The notes: a model not told the origin generated them from the sequence alone. DNA of 64,000 bases from Gordonia asplenii (GCF_012933505.1 NZ_JABBNB010000018.1:1-64000); one strand, 5' to 3'. Positions 26,302-35,675 are shown, counted from the first letter of the stretch. Made by a program: numbers and translations.

Positions 26302-27344
26302 TGCGCCGCCGGTGCGGCCGGGTAGAACTTCGCCGTCCAATTGCGCACCTCCGCGAAGGCTCGCCCTTCTTCACGGGCATAGGCCGGCCGCTGGGTGTAG
26401 CGCATGTGTTCCCATATCTGCCAGTCACGTTCGAACACCTCACGGTGCGCGCCGCGCAGCATTACCGCCGCGGTCCCCGTCGGCTGGTCGCCCTCGTCTC
26501 CGTCGCTGCGGGGCAGCCAGGCGGTCATTCGCATGGTGGCGTTGCCCGGGCTGGTGGGTGTCGTGCAGATGGTGGTGACTTCACCCGAGGCGTCGGCGTC
26601 GGCGTCGGCGGAATCGGCTGTGCCGAAATCGAATCCGTGTCGGGAGATGACAATCCCGACTCCCCAGGCGGTGATCTCCACCGCCTGGCCAACCGGTCCG
26701 CGCTTGGTGTTGAGGGTGCCGCGCATCCTGCTGGAGAACGAGTATCCGTCCGGCCCGTAACCGTCGAGTTGGATGTACTCCGCCCACTTGTGGACGTGAA
26801 CCAGGTGCGCCCCGTCGACCTGGTTTTCGACGACGAATTGCGGGTGGCCGCCCGGGAGCGGTTCCTCGCGCACCGCGTGGGGGTAGATCGGGTAGTAGTT
26901 CGGCGAACCGTGCTCGGCAATCGCGGGCATCGGGTCGTCCCATACCGGGTCGGCACCGTCGACGTGGTACCACGCGAAGATGAGGCCGCTGACGACTCGA
27001 ATCGGCAAGGTCTTCAGTCGCCGCGCACGGTTGACGCGACTGCTGTAGGGGACGTCGACGACCTTGCCGGCGCTGTTCCACGCCCATCCGTGGTATGGGC
27101 AGACGATGCAGTCGTCCTTGACTTCACCGCCGTACCCCAGGTGCGCACCCATGTGGCCGCAGTACGCAGCCATCAGGTGAAACTCGCCTGCCGTGTCGCG
27201 GTAGAGAACGAAGTCTTCACCGAACACCGTCAGCGGTTTCACACCGCCTGGGGCCAGCTCACCCTCCCAGCCGATCTGGTACCAGCCCATCGGGATGTCG
27301 ACCGCCAGCCGCACGGTGGTCTGGGTACCTGTGGTTACTGTCAT
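26298..27344 (-). CDS. Rieske non-haem iron oxygenase, KshA-like
   Basis: 348-residue oxygenase component. The Rieske 2Fe-2S ligands are C62-G-H64 and C82-P-Y-H85. The mononuclear iron site is D177-x2-H180-x4-H185 with N174 in ENQVDGAH. Its single-subunit KshA-like form would take electrons from a reductase such as the KshB-like protein at 38043. KshA hydroxylates 3-ketosteroids at C9, but similarity alone does not fix the substrate. It starts at ATG 27344 after GAGGTAG and leads an operon with the kinase and hydrolase genes. Operator site b lies 178 bp upstream. Confidence 0.92.
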   Translation of the reverse strand: MTVTTGTQTTVRLAVDIPMGWYQIGWEGELAPGGVKPLTVFGEDFVLYRDTAGEFHLMAAYCGHMGAHLGYGGEVKDDCIVCPYHGWAWNSAGKVVDVPYSSRVNRARRLKTLPIRVVSGLIFAWYHVDGADPVWDDPMPAIAEHGSPNYYPIYPHAVREEPLPGGHPQFVVENQVDGAHLVHVHKWAEYIQLDGYGPDGYSFSSRMRGTLNTKRGPVGQAVEITAWGVGIVISRHGFDFGTADSADADADASGEVTTICTTPTSPGNATMRMTAWLPRSDGDEGDQPTGTAAVMLRGAHREVFERDWQIWEHMRYTQRPAYAREEGRAFAEVRNWTAKFYPAAPAAQ

Positions 27345-27521
27345 GGTGACTACCTCATACGTGGTCGGAGATTGAGAACTACCTGGGCGAGAGCCCGTTC
27401 GGTGGCGAGACATCGGGTAGATGGGAGGTGAAATTCATTGGCAGGCAACATCATCCGCAGACGCGCGAGCAAGTCCTGCACTATTTCCCTCATCTGAGCT
27501 TACGACACAATCCCCGCAAAA

Positions 27522-27541
27522 CCAAGCAATTTTTTGGTCGG
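27522..27541. promoter_or_regulatory. Cluster operator site b
   Basis: The plus strand reads CCAAGCAATTTTTTGGTCGG, close to the consensus CCAAGCAAAWWTTTGGTTGG. It sits between the stop of the frameshifted CoA-transferase gene and the Rieske oxygenase start, so it should serve the Rieske operon. Confidence 0.8.
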
Positions 27542-27544
27542 TAC

Positions 27545-28821
27545 TCAGTGTTGGGCCGCACCGGCCCGAAGGCTGCGCGTCAACGCATCGCGGTGCTCGG
27601 GCGCTGCGATCGCGATGAGTCGGCGGGCCCGCTGCGCCGCACCGCATCCCCGCAGCCACGCGACGCCGTGCTCGGTGACGACGACGTCGACGTCGCAACG
27701 CGGTGTGGTCACCAAGCTGCCCGGCAACGCGGGCAGGATGTTCGAGGATCCCGCCGAGCTCGCGCGCAGGATGACGATCGACCGTGCGCCGGTCGTCGCG
27801 GCCGCGTGGGCGAAGTCGACTTGGCCGCCGACCGCACCGATGTAGGTGCCCTGCCGGACCTCGGCGTTGACCTGGCCGGAGAGGTCGACGCTGATCGCGG
27901 AGTTGACGGCACCAGGTTGTCCAGTTGCGCCAGCACCGCCGATGCGTGCGTATAGCTCGTCGGGCGCACCGCGATGGGCAGGTCGGGCATGGCGTCGTAG
28001 AATGCCCGGGACCCGACTGCGGAGCCGACGACCACGAGACCCGCGTCGGTCCCCTTGAAGCACCCGGTGACGGCACCTCGACTGATCAGGGCCAGTACCT
28101 CGGTGGTGATGATTCCGGAATGAATCCCGAGATCACGGTGGTCGCTGAGTGCGCCCAGCACCGCGGCCGGGAGCGGGCCGACGCCGGTCTGAACGGTCTC
28201 CCGGTCAGAGACGAGCTCGGCGACGCTGCGCGCGATCGTCATGTCTACCGCGTCCGGCGCCCGCTGCGGCGCGGTGCGGAGGGGCCGGTCGGTGGAGATC
28301 GTCGCGGCGAATCTGCTCAATGGGATTCGGGGCGCCCGCGGGGTGTCCGGCATCTGATCGTTGATCTCCCCGATCAGTGTGCGCGTGTGTGCGATCGCGT
28401 CGGCCGCATAGTCGGCGCCGACTCCCATCGAGCAGGTGCCGTCGACGTCCGGGCGGGACACCTGGACGAACCCGACGTCGGTCGGCAACCGTCGCTCGGC
28501 GAAGAGTCTCGGCAGGGTCGAATAGTGACAGGGCAGCACGTCGAGCCGACCCGCTCGGCTCTGCGCGCGCAGATCTCCCAGCGCGCCGTATGAATGCAGC
28601 GAGATCCCGGCGAGAGGTTCGGTCGTCAGTCGCCGATCCCAGCTCAATCCGCAGAACGCGTGGATGGGGCCGAGGTGATCGGCCTGATCCAGCAGCGCGT
28701 GCACCAGCGGAGTGGGTTCAGCTGCGCCCTGGCCCCACCACACGCCGACTCCGGGGTGCAGGTGGGCTGCCAGATCAATCGTCGCGTCGGGACTGCGCTG
28801 TCGGTGACCGCCGGCCGTCAA
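27545..28821 (-). pseudogene. Acetyl-CoA hydrolase/transferase family CoA-transferase, frameshifted
   Basis: The upstream frame runs from TTG 28821 (overlapping the ligase stop as TTGA) to LAQLDNLV near 27912. The rest is in another frame: VNSAISVDLSGQVNAEV through QGTYIGAVGGQVDFAHAA to the stop at 27545. Adding one G at about 27910 (GTG-GCC) restores LDNLVAVNSAISVDL and a 425-residue protein, the usual size for this family of acetyl-CoA hydrolase and 4-hydroxybutyrate CoA-transferase enzymes. A single lost base therefore breaks it; a sequencing error is possible. The conserved DVVVTEHGVAWLRG near the C terminus is intact. Confidence 0.85.
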
Positions 28822-30365
28822 CTGAGTGCCACCGGTGTGCAATAGCGCTCGCGCACTTGATGTTTGAGTAATTTGCCCATCGAGTTGCGCGGTAGCCGAT
28901 CGGCGATCTCGATGCGCTTGGGCACCTTGTAGCGGGCGATCCGGTCTCGGCAGAAGCTCACCACGTCGGCAACGTCGATGGTGGCGCCGGGGCGTGCGAC
29001 GAGTATCGCGGTGACCACTTCGCCCCATTTCGGGTCGGGCGTGCCGATCACAGCGACGTCGGCGACGGCGGGGTGGGCGTGCAGAACGTCTTCGACCTCG
29101 GTCGAGTAGACGTTCTCGCCGCCGGTCACGATCATGTCCTTGATCCGCCCGCACAGGTGCAGATAGCCGTCGGCGTCGATGAAACCCGCATCGCCGGTGT
29201 GCAGACCGCCGTCGTGCAGGATCGCCGCGGTCGCCTCGTCGTTCTTGGAGTAGCCGATCATCGGGTTGGGGCAGGTCACGACGAGTTCACCCACCGTCCG
29301 CGCCGCGGGGGCGCCGTCGCTGGGATGGATGACGAGCCCGACGCCTGCGACCGGGCGCCCGGCGGCGAGCAGCAACTCCGGGTGCCCGTCGAGTGCCCGG
29401 ACATGGTCGGCTGGGGTGAGCGTGGTGGTCAGCAGACTTTCGGTCATGCCGTAGATCTGCAGGAAATGCCGTCCGAGGTCGCCCAGCGCGCCGCGCAGGA
29501 TGACTTCGGCGATCGGAGACCCGCCGTACATGATCAGGTTGAATCGGTAGTCCGCGGGCTCGCGCCGGGGGATCCGTTCGAGGCAGGCGTGGATCATCGA
29601 CGGTACGAGGAAAGTCCACGAGATCGGGTGGCGCACCGCGGCGTCGAGGACGGCGTCGACGTCGAATCTCGGTTGTGTCTGTACGTGGCCACCCCAACAG
29701 GCCGTCGTACGCCACATGATCAACGCCGCGCCGTGAAACAGCGGCGCGACGACCAAGCTGCGGCCGTTGCGCAGGCCGTCCCACGGTTCGACCATCTGTG
29801 CCCACTGCGAGATGCTCATCGTCATCGAGTCGTGGCTGTGCAGCACGCCTTTCGGCTGGCCCGTCGTACCGCTCGTGTAGAGCTGCACATCGATGTCGTG
29901 ATCGTCGCCACAGCCGGCACGGTCCGGCCGCGCGGCTCCCGGCGTCAGTCGCGCTGCGGCCGTCCAGCCGGGCCGGTCGACGGCTCCGAGCGCAACCCAC
30001 GAACCGACGTGTTCCAACCTCGTGCGCACGGTTTCCATTGCCGCACAATAGTTCTCACCCACGAATACGATGCGCGCCTCCGCGTGGTCGATGAGCTGGG
30101 CCCACTCGGCTGGGTTGAGTCGGGTGTTGAGCGGGACGAGGACGAGGTTGGCTTTGGTCGTCGCAAGGTCGAGTAGCAGGAAGTCGACGCTGTTGTCGGC
30201 GACTACCGCGACTCTGCTCTGCGGCGGTAGATCGCCGAGCGCCGCGGCGAGCGCGGTCGAGTCCCGGTCGGCGTCGAGGTAGGTGAGTTCGCGCGAATCG
30301 TCGGTCATACACGGATCCTGCGGCCGCATACGCACCTGATAGGCGAAGTAATCGGTGAATTTCAT
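28818..30365 (-). CDS. AMP-forming acyl-CoA ligase
   Basis: 515-residue ANL-superfamily ligase. The P-loop-like motif is YTSGTTGQPKG (about 175-185), the motif YGMTE follows near 325, then GDAGFIDADGYL and the C-terminal catalytic lysine in RNSMGKLLK. It activates a carboxylic acid to its CoA thioester through an acyl-AMP. It is the fifth gene of the six-gene operon under operator site c; its stop overlaps the next gene's TTG start. The acid is not predictable from sequence. Confidence 0.92.
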   Translation of the reverse strand: MKFTDYFAYQVRMRPQDPCMTDDSRELTYLDADRDSTALAAALGDLPPQSRVAVVADNSVDFLLLDLATTKANLVLVPLNTRLNPAEWAQLIDHAEARIVFVGENYCAAMETVRTRLEHVGSWVALGAVDRPGWTAAARLTPGAARPDRAGCGDDHDIDVQLYTSGTTGQPKGVLHSHDSMTMSISQWAQMVEPWDGLRNGRSLVVAPLFHGAALIMWRTTACWGGHVQTQPRFDVDAVLDAAVRHPISWTFLVPSMIHACLERIPRREPADYRFNLIMYGGSPIAEVILRGALGDLGRHFLQIYGMTESLLTTTLTPADHVRALDGHPELLLAAGRPVAGVGLVIHPSDGAPAARTVGELVVTCPNPMIGYSKNDEATAAILHDGGLHTGDAGFIDADGYLHLCGRIKDMIVTGGENVYSTEVEDVLHAHPAVADVAVIGTPDPKWGEVVTAILVARPGATIDVADVVSFCRDRIARYKVPKRIEIADRLPRNSMGKLLKHQVRERYCTPVALS

Positions 30366-30378
30366 GTTGGGTCCTTGC

Positions 30379-31578
30379 CTAGTGATCGGCGTCGGTGCGC
30401 AATGCGGTGGTCAGCCGGTCGACGACGTCGCCGAGGCCGGCGGGCGCGGTGCCGGTGCAACCGCGGATTCCGATGTGGCCGTCGTCGTCGGAGTCGAGGA
30501 CGATCACGAGGTGCGGATTCCAGAGCGGTGTGTCGATCGCCGCGCGATGGAGGGCCGGGATCCACGACGGGTCGCGGCGGTTGCGGCGAGTCACCGCGAC
30601 CGTGATCGGGTGCGACTGTGCCGCGCGGACGGCGACCATGGGGCCCGCCGGGCTGATCAGCGCATCGGGCGCGACCGGGTACGGGTGGAGGCCGAGCCGC
30701 GTCAAACCGTCGACGACCCTGGTGGTCGCACGGCTGCCAGGAGTCCCGTCGACGAGCAGGCAACTGGTGCCGCAGGGCTGCGGGCCGGCCATCGGCGGCG
30801 GGACGGTGTCGTCGGTGAAATTGGGGGCCAGGTGTGTGATGTCGCGAACCGACATGTCGGCCGAATCGATTGCGTGGACGGCCGTCTGACCCAGTCGGGC
30901 CTCATCGAGTGCGGCGCCCGTCAGTTCCGTGCCGAACAGCCGCGCGCCGAGTAGTGCCGCGCCGCGAAGTCGCGCCGACGACAACGCGGCGTCGCGCAGG
31001 TCCGCTTCGCACAGGTCGGCTCCGTCCAGGTCGGCGTCGCGTAGATTCGCCCCACACAGTTGGGCGCCGGTGAGGACGGCCCGCGCCGCACTGACCGACC
31101 GAAGATCGGCGCGGCGCATACTCACTCCGGGAAGATGCGCCTCGGTCAGCGTCGCTTCGACCAGTAGGGCGTCGTCGAAGGATGCCGGTTGTCGACGATC
31201 GCGGCCGGCGGCCAGATCGGCGAGCCAGATCGACTGCCATCCGAACCGGGCCCGCGACAGTCGCGCACCGCGCAGGTCGGCACCGTCCCACCGAGACCCT
31301 TCGAGATTGGCACCCTCGAGGCTGACTTCTCGGGCGTCGACGCCGGAGAAGTCGGCGTCGCGTAAATCGCAGCCGTCCAACCGCGCGCCGCGAATACAGG
31401 TCGACGACCACATCGCCAAGGCCCCGCGCAGGTCCGCGCCACGAAGATCGGCGCCCCGCAGATCGACGTCCTGCAACCGGGTGCCACGCATCCGCGCCGA
31501 CTGGAGATCCGTTCCGCGCAGATCGACACCATCGAATTCGCGGTACTCCAGGTCAACTCCCGACACGGGGGTGCTCAT
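30379..31578 (-). CDS. Pentapeptide-repeat protein with an uncharacterised C-terminal domain
   Basis: 399 residues. Residues of about 8-255 are pentapeptide repeats of the A(D/N)LxX type (DLRGADLRGADLRGA; ANLRDADLDGADLCEADL), broken near 110-135 by a non-repeat loop. Such repeats form a right-handed quadrilateral helix. Residues of about 280-399 are a separate alpha/beta-looking domain (SCLLVDGTPGSRATTRVV, HPITVAVTRRN, HLVIVLDSDDDGH) that I do not recognise; a TIR-like fold is one guess. It overlaps the CaiB stop by 4 nt (ATGA) and ends 13 bp before a ligase gene, so it is a true member of the catabolic operon. Its role is unknown. Confidence 0.88.
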   Translation of the reverse strand: MSTPVSGVDLEYREFDGVDLRGTDLQSARMRGTRLQDVDLRGADLRGADLRGALAMWSSTCIRGARLDGCDLRDADFSGVDAREVSLEGANLEGSRWDGADLRGARLSRARFGWQSIWLADLAAGRDRRQPASFDDALLVEATLTEAHLPGVSMRRADLRSVSAARAVLTGAQLCGANLRDADLDGADLCEADLRDAALSSARLRGAALLGARLFGTELTGAALDEARLGQTAVHAIDSADMSVRDITHLAPNFTDDTVPPPMAGPQPCGTSCLLVDGTPGSRATTRVVDGLTRLGLHPYPVAPDALISPAGPMVAVRAAQSHPITVAVTRRNRRDPSWIPALHRAAIDTPLWNPHLVIVLDSDDDGHIGIRGCTGTAPAGLGDVVDRLTTALRTDADH

Positions 31579-32777
31579 CGCGCGTACTCCCGACGTTGCG
31601 CGGCCGCATGATCTTCCTCCTGGAGGACCATGCGGTCACTCAGCTCGCCTGCTCGCGCGCCGGGCAGGCCCAGCCACTCGGCGAGGACTTGCTGGTTGTG
31701 TTCGCCCCGATACGGCGCGGGCCCACGCGGACCCGACCGTGCGGCGGAGAACTTGTACGGCGTGTTGGTCACGCGACGCGTCGCGCCGTCGCGTCCGTCG
31801 ACGTCGACTGCCACCGCGCGCGAATACGCCAGGGGGCTGGTCAGCGCATCGCCGGGCGAGCGGATGTCGGCCCACACGAGGTTGGCGGCATCCAGTGCGG
31901 CACACGCGTCGGCCCGGTCGTCGAACGCCAGGAGCCATTCCTGCACCAGTCGCCGTCGGGTCGCGATCTTCTCCGCGACCGGCGTGTCGGGGGCGAGTCC
32001 GTCGGCGAGGTCGAAGGTCCGGCGCAGCCTGCCCCAGGTGTTGTACAACACGCTGGCGATGATGATGGGTCCGCCTGGCGCAGACCAGATCTCGCCGCCG
32101 ACCCGCGCAGCGGAATACCCGTCGAGGTAGTTGTGCGCGTAGTCGTCGGTGGCGACCATGGCGTCGAACATGCTCATGTCGATGTGCTGACCGGTGCCCG
32201 TCGCCTCGGCCAGCCGGACCGCGGCCAGCACCGCGATGGCGCCGTGCAGGGCCGCGTTGTAGTCGCCGACGGCCAGCGCGAGATCGGTCGGATCGCTGTC
32301 GTCCAAGGTGGCCTGGCGTGCCATCAGGCCCGCCTCGGCGTGTACCACCGACGCATAGGCTGGGCGCGGTGAGTCAGCGCCCGTCTGGCCGAATCCCGAG
32401 ATCGACAGCACGACGAGGGACGGCCTGCGGGCCAGTAGAGTGTCGGGAGCCAGTCCTAGTCGGGCCATCACGCCGGGGCGGAAGTTCTCGATCACCACGT
32501 CGGCCCGGTCGATGAGATCGAGCAGCACCTCGACACCCTGCGCGGTCCGCAGATCGATGCACACGTTGCGTTTGCCGACATTGAATTGGGTGTAGAAGCC
32601 GCTCAGGCCCGCGCGAGTCGCACCGAAGTGGCGCGACTGATCGCCGTCGGGCGCTTCGACCTTCACGACGTCGGCGCCCAGGTCGGCCATGATTCGCCCC
32701 ACATAGGGTCCGGCGAGCACCCGGGACAGATCGACGACGCGCAGTCCGGCCAGCGGTGACGGTAGGTCAGATGTCAT
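31575..32777 (-). CDS. CaiB/BaiF-family protein lacking the usual catalytic Asp
   Basis: 400 residues with the class III CoA-transferase layout (LAGLRVVDLSRVLAGPYVGR, VVIENFRPGVMARLGLAP). It aligns without gaps over residues 130-150 with the CaiB protein at 22853, but A142 (RPAYASVVHAEAG) stands where that protein has the catalytic D142. It may use another residue, as racemases of the family do, or bind CoA esters without transfer. It is translationally coupled to the pentapeptide gene downstream (4-nt overlap) and lies 9 bp after the acyl-CoA dehydrogenase gene. Confidence 0.9.
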   Translation of the reverse strand: MTSDLPSPLAGLRVVDLSRVLAGPYVGRIMADLGADVVKVEAPDGDQSRHFGATRAGLSGFYTQFNVGKRNVCIDLRTAQGVEVLLDLIDRADVVIENFRPGVMARLGLAPDTLLARRPSLVVLSISGFGQTGADSPRPAYASVVHAEAGLMARQATLDDSDPTDLALAVGDYNAALHGAIAVLAAVRLAEATGTGQHIDMSMFDAMVATDDYAHNYLDGYSAARVGGEIWSAPGGPIIIASVLYNTWGRLRRTFDLADGLAPDTPVAEKIATRRRLVQEWLLAFDDRADACAALDAANLVWADIRSPGDALTSPLAYSRAVAVDVDGRDGATRRVTNTPYKFSAARSGPRGPAPYRGEHNQQVLAEWLGLPGARAGELSDRMVLQEEDHAAAQRREYAR

Positions 32778-32786
32778 GTCAATGCC

Positions 32787-33986
32787 TCAGCTGTATTTGG
32801 CCAGTTCGTTCTTCGCGACCGACCTCAGGTGTACGTCGTCGGGTCCGTCGAAGATCCGCATTGCGCGGGCGCGGGCGTAGAGACCGGCCAGCGGGGTGTC
32901 GTCGGTGACTCCCTTGCCGCCGTGAATCTGGATGGCGCGGTCGATGACGTCGCAGGCGACGCGCGGCGCGACGATCTTCACCGCCGAGATGTCCCCGCGC
33001 GCATGCTTGGCACCATATTTGTCGATCTTCCAGGCGGCGTGCAGCACAAGGTGTCTGGCCTGGTCGATCGCCAGTCGGCATTCGGCGATCTGATGTTGCG
33101 CGGCGCCCAACTCGGCCATCGGCTTTCCGAAGGCGATGCGGGCGTGGGCTCTGCGGCAGGCGAGTTCGAGCGCACGCTCGGCCATCCCGATGACTCGCAT
33201 GCAATGGTGGATGCGGCCGGGACCAAGGCGCCCCTGGGCCAGGGCGAATCCGTCGCCTTCGCCGCCGAGCAGGTTGGCGGCGGGCACCCGGACCTCGTCG
33301 AAATAGACTTCGCCGTGGCCGTGCTGGTCGTGGTAGCCGAAGATCGGGAGGTCACGGACCACGCGGATCCCCGGAGTGTCTGCGGGGACGAGGATCAACG
33401 AGTGCTGGCGGTGTCGGGGTCCGTCGGGATTGCTCTTTCCCAGGACCAGCAGCACCGCGCAGTTGGGGTCGGCTATCCCCGAGGTCCACCATTTGTGCCC
33501 GTCGATCACATAGTCGTCGCCGTCGCGGCGGATCGTCGTCGCGATGTTGTTCGCATCCGACGAGGCGACGTCGGGTTCGGTCATGGCGAATGCCGACCGG
33601 ATGTCGCCGTCGAGCAACGGCCGCAGCCACCGGTGTTTTTGCTCGCCGGTGCCGAACAGATGCAGGATCTCCATGTTCCCGGTGTCGGGGGCCGCGCAAT
33701 TGAGAGCTTCCGGGGCGATATCCGGCGAGCGGCCGGTGACCTCGGCGAGGGGTGCGTAGTCCAGCACCGACAAGCCCGATACGTCGGGGAGGAACAGATT
33801 CCACAAGCCCTGCGCGCGTGCCTGCTTCTTCAGCGACTCGACGATCGGCGGCAGTCGGTGATCGTTGTGGCCCTGTTCCATGCGCCACGACGCATAGTCG
33901 TCCTCGGCGGGATAGACGTATTCGTCCATGAAGTCGTTGAGGCGTGCCAGATAGTCCCGTGCGGTCGGCGACAATTCGAAGTCCAT
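32787..33986 (-). CDS. Acyl-CoA dehydrogenase, ACAD10/11-like branch
   Basis: 399-residue FAD protein with the ACAD fold: FAMTEPDVASSDANN (about 133-147), DGHKWWTSGIADP and the C-terminal IHGGKGVTDDTPLA followed by FDGPDDVH. These last stretches are typical of the ACAD10/11 and LvaC-like branch rather than straight-chain beta-oxidation enzymes. With the APH-type kinase at 25234 it could form a split version of the 4-hydroxyacyl-CoA system, in which phosphorylation and elimination replace direct dehydration. This pairing is inferred from family behaviour. It is the second gene of the six-gene operon, 9 bp after the ligase gene. Confidence 0.92.
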   Translation of the reverse strand: MDFELSPTARDYLARLNDFMDEYVYPAEDDYASWRMEQGHNDHRLPPIVESLKKQARAQGLWNLFLPDVSGLSVLDYAPLAEVTGRSPDIAPEALNCAAPDTGNMEILHLFGTGEQKHRWLRPLLDGDIRSAFAMTEPDVASSDANNIATTIRRDGDDYVIDGHKWWTSGIADPNCAVLLVLGKSNPDGPRHRQHSLILVPADTPGIRVVRDLPIFGYHDQHGHGEVYFDEVRVPAANLLGGEGDGFALAQGRLGPGRIHHCMRVIGMAERALELACRRAHARIAFGKPMAELGAAQHQIAECRLAIDQARHLVLHAAWKIDKYGAKHARGDISAVKIVAPRVACDVIDRAIQIHGGKGVTDDTPLAGLYARARAMRIFDGPDDVHLRSVAKNELAKYS

Positions 33987-33995
33987 CGTCGGCCC

Positions 33996-35561
33996 CTACG
34001 CTCCGGAGATCTGTCGGTCGGCGTCGCGCCAATACTCCTGGCGGACGGCACGTCGAAGCAGCTTCCCGACGCTGCTCTTGGGCAGCGGTTCGGATCGGAA
34101 GATGACGCTGGTCGGCTTCTTGACCGACCCGACGATGCTGCGACAGAAGTCGATGAGCTCGTCCTCGGTTGCCTCGGTTCTATCGCGGAGTACGACGACG
34201 GCGCGCACCGTCTCCCCCCATCGATCGTCGGGGACGCCGATGACCGCGGCCTCCAGCACAGCGGGGTGGCTGTAGAGCGCGTTTTCTACCTCGGCCGGCC
34301 AGACGTTGAACCCGCCGGAGATGATCAGATCCTCCTTGCGGTCGGCGATGTAGAGGAAGCCGTCGTCGTCGATGTAGCCGATGTCGCGGGTGCGGACCCA
34401 GCGTCCGTCGATCATTCGTTCTGCGGTCGCCGCGGGATCTCCCCAGATGCCCTGCATCACGCCCGGTGCCGCGATCACAATCTCTCCGAGTTCGCCTGTC
34501 GGACAGCGGTTTCCATCGTCGTCAAGGATCTTGACGAAGGAGTTTGCGGCAGGCCGGCCCGCCGAACGCAGCCAGTGGCGCTCGCGCGGGGTTCCATCCA
34601 CGACGTGATAGCGGGGCGGCAGCGCAGCAGCCGGAACGCATTCGGACTGACCATAGAGCTGGTACATCACGTTGCCCCACAGCTTCTGGGCCTCGACGAG
34701 AGTGCGCTCGGCGATCGGCGACGCACCGTAGAGGACACCCTTGAGACTCGACAGGTCACGCGTGCCGGCCGACGGATCGGTGACCATCATCTGGATCATG
34801 GTGGGGACCACGATCGCGTATCCGCATTTCTCCCGCTCGATGAGGTCGAGAGCGTTGCCGACGTCGAATTTCGGCATCACCACCTGGCATGCGCCATGGG
34901 CGATCATCGGCCAGACGAGCAGGCATGACATATGCGACAGCGGGCCAGCCACCAGCTGCGCGTCGCCTGCCTCGATCCGCGGCAAGAAGAAGGCCACCTC
35001 GTTGCCCGCGGCCGCCCATCCCCGCCAGGAGTGGGCGATGGCTTTGGGCCGGCCGGTGGTACCGGCGGAGAATCGCAGGATGTGAGTGTCGTCCACGTCG
35101 ACGACGACCTCGGGATCGATACCGGAGGACTCGGCCAAGACCGCGTCGTAACTGAGCGCGTCACCGGTGGCCTGACCGTGCACGATGACGTGCTCGACCG
35201 ACTCGGCCTCGTCGAGCCGTCCCGATACCTCGGCGAGATGGGTGTCCTGGATGATGAGCGCTTTCGCGCCGGTCAGGTTGAGCATGTACACGTGGGTGTC
35301 GGCGGTGTTCTGGGTGTACATCGGCGATCTGACCAACCCCGCCAGCGCCAGCGCGCATATCTCCTCGACGGATTCGAACTGATTGTCCCCGAGCGTGGCG
35401 ACTCGATCCCCCGGTTTGAGTCCCATGTCGACGAGCGCGGCGGCCAGTCGGCATGAACGTTCGTAAAGTTCTTTGAACGTCAGTCGCCTGCCCTCGTACA
35501 CAACCGCGTCGAGGTCTCGATATTGTTCGCTGCTCTTTCGCAGCAGGTCGCCGATCTGCAT
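33996..35561 (-). CDS. AMP-forming acyl-CoA ligase
   Basis: 521-residue ANL ligase and first gene of the six-gene operon under operator site c. Motifs: the A3-type segment FSAGTTGRPKAIAHS (Ala replaces the more usual Ser), YGQSE near 325, TRDIGYIDDDGFLYIADRKEDLI and the C-terminal PKSSVGKLLRR with the catalytic lysine. I chose the ATG at 35561 (MQIGDLLRKSSEQYRDL); an earlier in-frame start at 35630 adds 23 non-family residues. It activates the pathway acid or a side product; the substrate is unknown. Confidence 0.92.
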   Translation of the reverse strand: MQIGDLLRKSSEQYRDLDAVVYEGRRLTFKELYERSCRLAAALVDMGLKPGDRVATLGDNQFESVEEICALALAGLVRSPMYTQNTADTHVYMLNLTGAKALIIQDTHLAEVSGRLDEAESVEHVIVHGQATGDALSYDAVLAESSGIDPEVVVDVDDTHILRFSAGTTGRPKAIAHSWRGWAAAGNEVAFFLPRIEAGDAQLVAGPLSHMSCLLVWPMIAHGACQVVMPKFDVGNALDLIEREKCGYAIVVPTMIQMMVTDPSAGTRDLSSLKGVLYGASPIAERTLVEAQKLWGNVMYQLYGQSECVPAAALPPRYHVVDGTPRERHWLRSAGRPAANSFVKILDDDGNRCPTGELGEIVIAAPGVMQGIWGDPAATAERMIDGRWVRTRDIGYIDDDGFLYIADRKEDLIISGGFNVWPAEVENALYSHPAVLEAAVIGVPDDRWGETVRAVVVLRDRTEATEDELIDFCRSIVGSVKKPTSVIFRSEPLPKSSVGKLLRRAVRQEYWRDADRQISGA

Positions 35562-35675
35562 TGTGCCACATGACCTTTCGTGTTCTTCTGAGTGAGTTGT
35601 CGATGCGCGTCGGCGGCCCTGCGAGCGCACCGAGCCGGAATCGTCTTGTTGTGAAGCCTGTCACACAATCCTCAC

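Noticed and set aside
32829-34928. 699-codon open frame on the plus strand
   Set aside because: It lies antisense to the acyl-CoA dehydrogenase and ligase genes, whose products have clear family motifs; the antisense product has none.
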